Assembly: GCF_002846415.1 (NCBI RefSeq)
Contig: NZ_PJMX01000001.1
Location: 4,836,001-4,900,000, forward strand
Length of the DNA: 64,000 bases
DNA from: Streptomyces sp. TLI_146
GTDB lineage: Bacteria; Actinomycetota; Actinomycetes; Streptomycetales; Streptomycetaceae
Reading direction: 5' to 3'
Within the stretch, counting starts at the first letter, position 1; the number at the start of each line of letters is the position of its first letter. The notes under the pieces are model-generated. The model was given only the letters and a program-made list of their open reading frames with translations, ran no database searches and had not been told where the DNA came from. Below, piece after piece: positions 16,154 to 25,067 of the stretch. Both the position numbers and the translations under genes were made by a program.

Positions 16154-17368
16154 GTGCACCTCGCCCCGACCGAACGCCAGCAGCGCCTGCGCGCCGAACT
16201 CCGCGCGTACTTCCGCGCCTTGATGCCGGACGGTGAGGGCGCCTCTCAAGGCACGGCCCCGGAGAGCGCTGATCCGGAGGGTGGCGATCCGTCGGGCGGT
16301 GATCCCGCGGCGCAGCGCGCCCTGCTCCGGCGCATCGGCGCCGACGGGATGCTGGGGCTGGGCTGGCCCGTCGAGTACGGCGGCCAGGGGCGCGGCCCCG
16401 ACGAGCAGTTCGTCTTCTTCGACGAGGCGTACCGCGCGGGCGCGCCCGTCTCGATGGTCACGCTGAACACCGTCGGACCGACCCTGATGCGGTACGGGAC
16501 CGAGGAGCAGAAGGCGTACTTCCTGCCCCGGATCCTCGCCGGCGACCTCGTCTTCGCCATCGGCTACAGCGAGCCGGAGGCCGGGACCGACCTCGCCTCG
16601 CTGCGGACCCGGGCCGTACGGGACGGTGGGGACTGGCTGATCGACGGCCAGAAGATCTTCACCTCCAACGCCCAGAACGCCGACTGGATCTGGCTCGCCT
16701 GCCGTACGGATCCGGCGGCGCCCAAGCACCGGGGCATCTCGATCATCCTGGTCCCTACCGACGCGCCGGGCTTCTCGTGGACGCCGATCCGCACCGTGGG
16801 CGGCCTGACCACGACGGCCACGTACTACGACGGGATCCATGTCCCGGCCGGGAACCTGGTCGGCGAGGAGAACGCCGGATGGGGGCTGATCACCAACCAG
16901 CTCAACCACGAGCGGGTCGCGCTCGCCGCGATCGGCATGCAGGCCGAGGATTTCTACGAGGCGGCGCTCGCCCGCGCCCGCACCCCCGATCCGGTGACCG
17001 GGCGGCGCAGGGTTGACGAGCCCTGGGTGCGTTCCAGGGTCGCCGAGACGCATGCCCGGCTGGCGGCGAATCGCCTGCTCAACTGGCGTTTGGTGGGGGA
17101 TGTGGGGGCGGGTTCGCTGGCCCCCGGCGACGCGAGCGGCGTGAAGTTCATGGGAACCGAATCGGCCGTCGAGGTGTATCGAATGTGCCAGGAGATCACG
17201 GGGGAAGCGGCGCTGGTGCGGCGGGGTTCACCGGGCGCCGTGGGGGACGGGGAGCTGGAGCGGATGAACAGGGCGGCACAGATCAACACGTTCGGGGGCG
17301 GGGTGAGCGAGGTGCAGCGGGAGATCGTCGCGACGATGCGGCTCGGGATGAAGAGGGGGCGGAGGTAG
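16154..17368 (+). CDS. Acyl-CoA dehydrogenase, FAD-binding subunit (FadE28/29 type)
   Basis: 404 residues from a GTG. The acyl-CoA dehydrogenase fold is clear: substrate and FAD motifs YSEPEAGTDLASLRTRA (about 138-154) and DGQKIFTSNA (about 163-172), helical C-terminal domain with LNHERVALAAIG and ITGEAALVRRGSPG. It oxidises an acyl-CoA to the 2-enoyl-CoA. A 25-residue Gly/Asp/Pro-rich insert near 28-55 is unusual. It is first in a five-gene, overlapping operon whose content equals the mycobacterial igr steroid side-chain module, where two FadE subunits form a heterotetramer. The TAG stop is followed directly by the next ATG. Confidence 0.9.
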   Translation: MHLAPTERQQRLRAELRAYFRALMPDGEGASQGTAPESADPEGGDPSGGDPAAQRALLRRIGADGMLGLGWPVEYGGQGRGPDEQFVFFDEAYRAGAPVSMVTLNTVGPTLMRYGTEEQKAYFLPRILAGDLVFAIGYSEPEAGTDLASLRTRAVRDGGDWLIDGQKIFTSNAQNADWIWLACRTDPAAPKHRGISIILVPTDAPGFSWTPIRTVGGLTTTATYYDGIHVPAGNLVGEENAGWGLITNQLNHERVALAAIGMQAEDFYEAALARARTPDPVTGRRRVDEPWVRSRVAETHARLAANRLLNWRLVGDVGAGSLAPGDASGVKFMGTESAVEVYRMCQEITGEAALVRRGSPGAVGDGELERMNRAAQINTFGGGVSEVQREIVATMRLGMKRGRR

Positions 17369-18460
17369 ATGGGCGAGAACGTGTCCGCGAGCCGGGAGAC
17401 GCGAACTGCAACAGGCTCGGAGCCACCGCCCCAAGGCATGGAGGGACGAGATGCGGCTGCCGAGGGGAGGAACGTGCGCCGGGCGGTGGAGGAGCCGCCC
17501 GAGCGCCCGGACCCGGGCGGGTTGTACGGGCGCCTGAAGGCGTACGAGGGGAGGTCGGCGGCGAACGAAGGAGTCGGCAAGGACCTGGTCAACGAGCCGA
17601 TGATCAGGCACTGGTGCGAGGCGATGGGCGACACCAACCCGGCCTACCGGGGGCCGGACGCGATCGCGCCGCCGACCATGCTCCAGGCCTGGACGATGGG
17701 CGGCCTCTCGGGGCACTCGGACCGCTCGGGAGCCCACGACGAACTGTTCGCGCTGCTCGACGGAGCGGGCTTCACCTCGGTGGTCGCGACGGACTGCGAG
17801 CAGGAGTACGTACGGGAGCTGCGCCCGGGCGACCGCATCACCTATGACTCGGTGATCGAGACGGTCTCCGAGCGGAAGACCACCAAGCTGGGGACGGGCC
17901 ACTTCATCACCACGCGGATGGACGTCCGGGCGAACGGCAAGCTCGCGGGCAGGCACCGCTTCCGGATCCTCAAGTACGCCCCGGCGCGCCGCAAACCGCA
18001 GGGGCGGCGGCCGAGACCGGTCGTCAACCGGGACAACGCCGGGTTCTGGGACGGAGTCGCCGCGCACAAGCTGCTGATCCAGCGCTGCGCAGACTGCGGT
18101 GAGCTGCGCTTCCCCTGGCTGCCGGGGTGCAACGGGTGCGGGGCGGCCGAGTGGGACACGGTCGAGGCGAGCGGCGCCGGGACGGTGTTCTCGTACGTGG
18201 TGATGCATCACCCGCGATTCCCGGGGTTCACCGTCCCCGAGGGCACCGAAGCTGCCGCAGGCGGTACCGCCCCCGACGACGACGGGCCGGGGCCGTACGC
18301 GGTGGGGCTGATCGAGCTGGCCGAGGGCGTGCGGATGATCAGCAACGTGGTGGGGGTCCCGTACGACAAGGTACGGATCGGGATGCCCGTGCGGCTCGAA
18401 TTCCTGCGGGTGGACGAGGAGTTGGAGCTGCCGGTGTTCCGAGGGGGTGAGGGTGGCTGA
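17369..18460 (+). CDS. MaoC hydratase-DUF35 fusion, ChsH2-like
   Basis: 363 residues. An N-terminal hot-dog domain (about 50-200) is fused to a DUF35 part (about 215-360) made of a zinc ribbon (CADCGELRFPWLPGCNGCG) and an OB fold (GAGTVFSYVVMHHP). This is exactly the layout of mycobacterial ChsH2. The MaoC catalytic Asp-His pair is not present (GDTNPAYRG), as in ChsH2, where the partner ChsH1 supplies it. DUF35 domains bind the Ltp2 aldolase. The first 45 residues are low-complexity. Its stop overlaps the next ATG by one base. Confidence 0.88.
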   Translation: MGENVSASRETRTATGSEPPPQGMEGRDAAAEGRNVRRAVEEPPERPDPGGLYGRLKAYEGRSAANEGVGKDLVNEPMIRHWCEAMGDTNPAYRGPDAIAPPTMLQAWTMGGLSGHSDRSGAHDELFALLDGAGFTSVVATDCEQEYVRELRPGDRITYDSVIETVSERKTTKLGTGHFITTRMDVRANGKLAGRHRFRILKYAPARRKPQGRRPRPVVNRDNAGFWDGVAAHKLLIQRCADCGELRFPWLPGCNGCGAAEWDTVEASGAGTVFSYVVMHHPRFPGFTVPEGTEAAAGGTAPDDDGPGPYAVGLIELAEGVRMISNVVGVPYDKVRIGMPVRLEFLRVDEELELPVFRGGEGG

Positions 18461-19626
18461 TGGACTTCACCCCCACCGAGGAGCAGTCGGCCGTCCGTGA
18501 GCTGGCCGGGGAGATCTTCGGGGACCTCTCCACCCATGAGCGCCTCACCGCGGCCGGGACGGGGACGGACACCGAGCTGTGGAAGGCGCTGTGCGGGGCG
18601 GGGCTGCCCGCGGCCGTCGAGGAGACGGGGCTGCTCGGGCTGGTCCTCGCCCTGGAGGAACAGGGGCGGACCACCGCCCAGGTGCCCTTCGCGGCGAGCT
18701 GTGTCTACGGAGTCCTGGCACTGGCCGCCCACGGCTCCGAGGAACAACGCGACCGGCTGCTCCCGGCCCTGCGGGACGGCACCGCGACGGCGACCGGCGC
18801 TTTCCCCGCACACGGCGGCGTACGGGCCTCGGCGGACGGGGGGCCTACAGGGGAGCTGACCGGAGTGGTGCCGGTGGTCCCCTGGCTGCGGGATGCCACG
18901 CACGTCCTGGTCCCGGACGCGGACCGGACGCTGTGGTGGATACGGACGGGAGCACCCGGGACCGCGACAGAGCCGGTCGAGACGACCGCGCCCTGGTCGG
19001 CCGGGCGGCTCACGCTCTCGGGGGCGCGGGGCGAGCGGATCGGCGGGCCCGGGCCGGGGACGTACGAGGATGTGCTGGCGACCGCCCGTACGGCCTTCGC
19101 CGGATTGCAGACGGGGGTGTGCGCGGGGTCGCTGGCCCGGGCGGTGGAGCACACCGGCACCCGTGAGCAGTTCGGGCGGCCGCTCTCCACCAACCAGGCG
19201 GTCCTGCTGCGGGCGGCCGACGCGTACATGGAGACCGAGGCGATACGGGTGACCTCGTACGAGGCGGCCTGGCGGCGCGACCGGGCACTGCCGTACCGCA
19301 CACACGCGCTGACGGCGGCCTGGTGGGCGTCCGAGGCGGGCCGGAGGGTCGTCCACACGGGCCAGCATCTGCACGGCGGACTCGGTGCCGACCTGGAGCA
19401 CCCGGTGCACCGGCACTTCCTCTGGGGACGCCAGATCGACGCCTATCTGGGGTGCGGCGCGGAACTGCTGGACGAACTGGGCGGATTGATCGTCGACGGC
19501 CAGGAGGGGCAGCACGGCCAGGACAGGCGGGACGGGCAGGGCTGGCGAGGCGGATCGAACGGGCAGGACAGGCGCGACGGACAGGGCAGGCACGACGGGC
19601 AGGACCGAGAGGAGGGCGTGGCATGA
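18460..19626 (+). CDS. Acyl-CoA dehydrogenase-like partner subunit with Gln/Gly/Asp-rich tail
   Basis: 388 residues. The fold is recognisable at both ends (MDFTPTEEQSAVRELAGEIF; TREQFGRPLSTNQAV; HLHGGLGADLEHPVHRHFLWGRQ), but the central FAD/substrate motif seen in the first subunit is absent. That suits a structural or half-site subunit in an alpha2-beta2 enzyme. Residues about 345-388 are a low-complexity tail of GQDRRDGQG-type repeats encoded by an imperfect DNA repeat. The stop overlaps the next ATG (ATGA). Confidence 0.87.
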   Translation: MDFTPTEEQSAVRELAGEIFGDLSTHERLTAAGTGTDTELWKALCGAGLPAAVEETGLLGLVLALEEQGRTTAQVPFAASCVYGVLALAAHGSEEQRDRLLPALRDGTATATGAFPAHGGVRASADGGPTGELTGVVPVVPWLRDATHVLVPDADRTLWWIRTGAPGTATEPVETTAPWSAGRLTLSGARGERIGGPGPGTYEDVLATARTAFAGLQTGVCAGSLARAVEHTGTREQFGRPLSTNQAVLLRAADAYMETEAIRVTSYEAAWRRDRALPYRTHALTAAWWASEAGRRVVHTGQHLHGGLGADLEHPVHRHFLWGRQIDAYLGCGAELLDELGGLIVDGQEGQHGQDRRDGQGWRGGSNGQDRRDGQGRHDGQDREEGVA

Positions 19627-20039
19627 AGGTGGGCGACGAGCTGCCACCGCTGGAGATTCCGATCACCCGGACGCTGATAGTCGCCGGGGCCGTGGCCTCC
19701 CGCGACTACCAGGACGTGCACCACGACGCGGTGCTCGCCCAGGAGAAGGGATCCCCGGACATCTTCATGAACATCCTGACCACCAACGGCCTGGTCGGGC
19801 GGTACATCACCGATCACTTCGGCCCCGAGGCACGGCTGCGCTCGGTGCGGATACGGCTGGGGGCGCCCAACCACCCGGGCGACACGATGACCTTGACGGG
19901 CACGGTCACCGCGGTGGAGGCAGGCACGGCCGAGGTGCGGGTGGTGGGGGCCAACGGGCTGGGCCACCACGTCACCGGCACCGTGACGGTCGCACTCCCC
20001 CGGGCCGGGGCGAGCGGTGTCGGGGAGGTGGCGGTATGA
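19623..20039 (+). CDS. MaoC-like hydratase subunit, ChsH1-like
   Basis: 138 residues, a single hot-dog domain. SRDYQDVHHD (residues 27-35) keeps the Asp and His expected at the hydratase catalytic positions (D28 or D31, H33 or H34), in contrast to the MaoC domain of the upstream fusion. It therefore probably supplies the catalytic half of a heteromeric enoyl-CoA hydratase. It overlaps the preceding gene by four bases and the following one by four, so all are translationally coupled. Confidence 0.88.
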   Translation: MKVGDELPPLEIPITRTLIVAGAVASRDYQDVHHDAVLAQEKGSPDIFMNILTTNGLVGRYITDHFGPEARLRSVRIRLGAPNHPGDTMTLTGTVTAVEAGTAEVRVVGANGLGHHVTGTVTVALPRAGASGVGEVAV

Positions 20040-21202
20040 GTGTCCGGCGGGCCGACTCACTCGGCGGGAAGGCGGCGATCGTCGGGATAGGCGCGACCGA
20101 GTTCTCCAAGGACTCGGGCCGCAGCGAGCTGAAGCTGGCGGTGGAGGCGGTGCGCGCCGCGCTCGACGACGCCGGGCTCACCCCCGACGACGTCGACGGG
20201 ATGGTCACGTTCACCATGGACACCAGCCCGGAGATCACCGTGGCTCAGGCGGCGGGTATCGGCGAGCTGTCGTTCTTCTCGCGGATCCACTACGGCGGCG
20301 GCGCCGCGTGCGCGACCGTTCAGCAGGCGGCGCTGGCGGTGGCCTCGGGGGTGGCGGAAGTGGTCGTCTGCTACCGGGCGTTCAACGAGCGCTCAGGGCG
20401 GCGGTTCGGGTCCGGGGTGCAGCACCGGGAGCCGTCCGCCGAGGGGGCGGCGCTCGGCTGGTCACTGCCGTTCGGGCTGCTCACCCCGGCCTCCTGGGTC
20501 GCGATGGCCGCGCAGCGGTATCTGCACGCGTACGGTCTGACGCCCGAGGCGTTCGGGCACGTGGCCGTCGTCGACCGGCGCCATGCGGCGACCAACCCGG
20601 CGGCGTACTTCTACGGCAGGCCGATCACGCTCGCCGAGCACGCCGCCTCGCGGTGGATAGTCGAGCCGCTGCGGCTCCTCGACTGCTGCCAGGAGACGGA
20701 CGGCGGCCAGGCGATCGTCGTCACGACGGCCGAGCGGGCGCGGGATCTGCGCCGCCCGCCCGCCGTGATCACCGCGGCCGCGCAGGGAGCGGGCCGCAGA
20801 CAGGAGGGGATGACGAGTTTCTACCGGGACGGTCTGACCGGGCTGCCCGAGATGGGGGTGGTGGCGCGCCAGCTCTGGCGGACGTCCGGGCTCACTCCGG
20901 CCGAGATCGACGTGGCGATCCTGTACGACCACTTCACTCCGTTCGTGCTGATGCAACTGGAGGAGTTCGGGTTCTGCGGGCCGGGGGAGGCGGCGGATTT
21001 CGTGGCGGCGGACGCGTTGGCGCTGAACACGCACGGGGGGCAGCTGGGGGAGGCGTATCTGCACGGGATGAACGGGATAGCGGAAGCGGTCCGGCAGGTC
21101 AGGGGGCTGGCGGTCAATCAGATACCGGGCGCCGGGCGGGTGCTGGTGACGGCGGGTACGGGGGTTCCGACGTCGGGGCTCGTGCTGAGCGCGGACGGCT
21201 GA
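20036..21202 (+). CDS. Thiolase-fold lipid-transfer protein, Ltp2-like aldolase
   Basis: 388 residues. It has a thiolase fold (AAIVGIGATEFSKDSGRSE, YGGGAACATVQQAALAVASG, LNTHGGQLGEAYLHGMNG). In mycobacteria Ltp2 with the DUF35 domain of ChsH2 carries out the retro-aldol step that removes the last side-chain carbons of a steroid CoA ester. Y297 (ILYDHF) and Y341 (EAYLHG) are candidates for the tyrosines held to be catalytic there; this mapping is mine by eye. It ends the operon. Confidence 0.88.
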   Translation: MSVRRADSLGGKAAIVGIGATEFSKDSGRSELKLAVEAVRAALDDAGLTPDDVDGMVTFTMDTSPEITVAQAAGIGELSFFSRIHYGGGAACATVQQAALAVASGVAEVVVCYRAFNERSGRRFGSGVQHREPSAEGAALGWSLPFGLLTPASWVAMAAQRYLHAYGLTPEAFGHVAVVDRRHAATNPAAYFYGRPITLAEHAASRWIVEPLRLLDCCQETDGGQAIVVTTAERARDLRRPPAVITAAAQGAGRRQEGMTSFYRDGLTGLPEMGVVARQLWRTSGLTPAEIDVAILYDHFTPFVLMQLEEFGFCGPGEAADFVAADALALNTHGGQLGEAYLHGMNGIAEAVRQVRGLAVNQIPGAGRVLVTAGTGVPTSGLVLSADG

Positions 21203-21296
21203 ACCTCCGTACCCGGAAGGATGATCCTGTCCACGGACGGCTGAGGCACGCGGTCGAGCGGTGGCCGGAAGAACCTGACGGCCTTTCACTCGCCTT

Positions 21297-22346
21297 ATGC
21301 GCAGCCTCACATCGATCCGGCCCTGGTACCTGGGCATCGTCACGCCACCGCTGGCCGTGGCCACCACGCTCGCCGCTCTGCTCACGCTGAGCCCACCCGC
21401 GTCGGCCACACCGGTGCCGGACGTCCCGGCCGTCGCCGCCGCTCCGGAGGCCTCCCCGGACGCCGCCTCGGTCGCCTCCTCTGTGGCCTCATCGGGCCTC
21501 TCCGTGGATGGCGCCTCGGGCCTCTCTGCGAACGCCTCCTCGGGCCTCTCCTCGGGCGTCGGCGCTGCCGTCGTGCCGGATGCCGTTCCGGCGGACGCGG
21601 TGGACAGTCCGGCGGTGCTGGCGCGGGCCGTGCAGTTCAAGGGGGCGGCGTTCGACACCTGCCAGGCGCCGCCGCTGGCGACGATGAAGGCCTGGCGGTC
21701 CTCGTCGTACCGAGCGGTCGGCGTCTACTTCGGGGGGCGCGGGCGCGGCTGCCCGGACCAGCAGCACCTCAGCCGGAGCTGGCTGGCGAGTGTGGACGGG
21801 ATGGGCTGGCGGGTGCTGCCGATCTTCGTCGGCTCGCAGTCGCCGTGCGTGCGGTCGGCGGCGAAGAAGAAGGTGCGGATGGGCAGCCGTTCGGCGACCC
21901 AGGGGCGGACCGAGGGGAGGCAGGCGGCCGAAGCGGCCGGGAAGCTGGGCATCCGGCAGGGCAGCGCGCTCTACCTGGACATGGAGGCGTACGACGCGGA
22001 CAACGCGGGGTGTGCGCGGACCACGCTGGCGTTCGTCCGTGCCTGGAACCGTGAGGTGCGCGGGCAGGGCTTTCTGCCCGGGTTCTACAGCAGCGCCGCG
22101 TCGGGGGTGCGGCACATGGAGCAGGCCAGGCGGGCCGGGCAGTCCGACCTGCCGTCGGTGATGTGGTTCGCGCGGTGGGGTTCCGGGTCCTCCTTGTACG
22201 GGGAACCGACCCTGCACGCGGACGCGTGGCGGCCGCACCGGCGTATCCACCAGTACGCGGGGAACGTGACCGAGACGCACGGCGGGCGCCGGCTCGTGGT
22301 GGACCGGAACACGGTGGACGCGCCGGTGGCCCGGTTCAAACCCTGA
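21297..22346 (+). CDS. Secreted DUF1906 (Rv2525c-like) glycoside-hydrolase-like protein
   Basis: 349 residues. Residues 1-38 are a signal peptide; 40-100 an Ala/Ser/Gly-rich linker with repeated ASGLS units; the DUF1906 domain occupies about 112-345. Landmarks are GAAFDTCQAPPLATMKAW, VGVYFGG, GSALYLDMEAYD (acidic residues expected in the pocket), GFYSS and HQYAGNV. The fold is a glycoside-hydrolase-like TIM barrel with unproven activity on cell-wall material. The start ATG lacks a ribosome site. Confidence 0.85.
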   Translation: MRSLTSIRPWYLGIVTPPLAVATTLAALLTLSPPASATPVPDVPAVAAAPEASPDAASVASSVASSGLSVDGASGLSANASSGLSSGVGAAVVPDAVPADAVDSPAVLARAVQFKGAAFDTCQAPPLATMKAWRSSSYRAVGVYFGGRGRGCPDQQHLSRSWLASVDGMGWRVLPIFVGSQSPCVRSAAKKKVRMGSRSATQGRTEGRQAAEAAGKLGIRQGSALYLDMEAYDADNAGCARTTLAFVRAWNREVRGQGFLPGFYSSAASGVRHMEQARRAGQSDLPSVMWFARWGSGSSLYGEPTLHADAWRPHRRIHQYAGNVTETHGGRRLVVDRNTVDAPVARFKP

Positions 22347-22458
22347 CGAGCGCCGGGGGCTCCTCCACCTTCAGGAGGTGCAGCCACCCCTACCCGTACA
22401 ACCTGAGAGGGATCCCGCTTCGCGACCTGGGGCCGATCCGTGGCGTAGCGGGCGCTCC

Positions 22459-22464
22459 TAGCGT
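22459..22464 (+). promoter_or_regulatory. -10 element suggesting a leaderless ECF sigma transcript
   Basis: TAGCGT ends six bases before the ATG at 22471. The GGAGG next to it is only one base from the start codon, too close to act as a ribosome site. Initiation at or near the ATG would give a leaderless message. Confidence 0.35.
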
Positions 22465-22470
22465 GGAGGT

Positions 22471-23007
22471 ATGACCACGCCTGTCTGCAACAGCGCCTCC
22501 CGGGCGGCGACGCCATACCCGTCGTTCGCCTCGTACATGCGGGCCCGAGGCCCCGTGCTGCTGCGCACCGCACGCTCGCTGACCGCGAACCCGAGCGACG
22601 CCGAGGACCTGCTGCAGACGGCCCTCACCAAGACGTACGTCGCCTGGGACCGGATCGAGGACCACCGGGCCCTCGACGGCTATGTGCGCCGTGCGCTCCT
22701 CAACACCCGGACCTCGCAGTGGCGCAAGCGCAAGGTGGACGAGTTCGCCTGCGACGAGCTGCCCGAGCCGGAGACGGTGCCCGAGCCGGACCCGGCCGAC
22801 CAGCAGGTGCTGCACGACGCGATGTGGCGCGCCGTGATGAAGCTGCCGGACCGCCAGCGGGCGATGGTCGTGCTGCGGTACTACGAGGACCTGAGCGAGG
22901 CGCAGACCGCCGAGGTGCTGGGGGTCTCCGTGGGCACGGTGAAGAGCGCGGTCTCCCGGGCGCTGGGCAAGCTCCGCGAGGACCCGGAGCTCGCCCCCGT
23001 CCGCTGA
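22471..23007 (+). CDS. SigE-family ECF RNA polymerase sigma factor
   Basis: 178 residues. Region 2 is about 20-90 (FASYMRARGPVLLRTARSLTANPSDAEDLLQTALTKTYVAWDRI) and region 4 about 112-172 (LPDRQRAMVVLRYYEDLSEAQTAEVLGVSVGTVKSAVSRALGKL). The Trp after YVA and the SQWRKRK segment are typical of the Streptomyces SigE-like ECF subgroup. No anti-sigma gene is adjacent, which is common for this subgroup. Confidence 0.92.
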   Translation: MTTPVCNSASRAATPYPSFASYMRARGPVLLRTARSLTANPSDAEDLLQTALTKTYVAWDRIEDHRALDGYVRRALLNTRTSQWRKRKVDEFACDELPEPETVPEPDPADQQVLHDAMWRAVMKLPDRQRAMVVLRYYEDLSEAQTAEVLGVSVGTVKSAVSRALGKLREDPELAPVR

Positions 23008-23205
23008 CCGCACGTCCCCTGACCGCGACACCGGCGGCCGATAACGGGCGGCCGAAAGCGGGCGGTGGGGCGCCGCGTACGGCGTGACCTTGGTCTCGTG
23101 GGTGATTCATTACCTCCGGGTAGTGACATACCGCGCGGTACGTGAGCAGAATCGGCACACCCCTATCGCCACGTGGCGCACCGTAGCGCCCACCGGGAGG
23201 CCGCC

Positions 23206-24861
<1,656 letters not shown>

Positions 24862-24908
24862 CGCGTGGTCCGGTGAGGCGACGGTCCCGTCGAGGCGGCG
24901 TCGGCCAC

Positions 24909-24922
24909 GTTTCACGTGAAAC
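24909..24922. other. parS: parS centromere site 1
   Basis: Perfect palindrome GTTTCACGTGAAAC, the 14-bp core of the conserved ParB-binding site. It is the first of three in a 99-bp stretch between the acyl-CoA ligase and the pseudo-kinase genes. Confidence 0.93.
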
Positions 24923-24953
24923 ATGGCGGGCCCGATGAGGTGGCGATGGCCAT

Positions 24954-24967
24954 GTTTCACGTGAAAC
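24954..24967. other. parS: parS centromere site 2
   Basis: Second perfect GTTTCACGTGAAAC, 45 bp after the first. Flanking T on the left matches the 16-bp consensus on that side. Confidence 0.93.
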
Positions 24968-24993
24968 GTGGCTGACAGAGTGGGCTGGGGTGT

Positions 24994-25007
24994 GTTTCAC
25001 GTGAAAC
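24994..25007. other. parS: parS centromere site 3
   Basis: Third perfect GTTTCACGTGAAAC, 40 bp after the second, with TGT on its left side. Confidence 0.93.
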
Positions 25008-25067
25008 GTCCCCCGGCCCCCTCCTCGTTGGCGCCGGGCAGGGCGCCAACGCTCCCGACGGCGTAGG

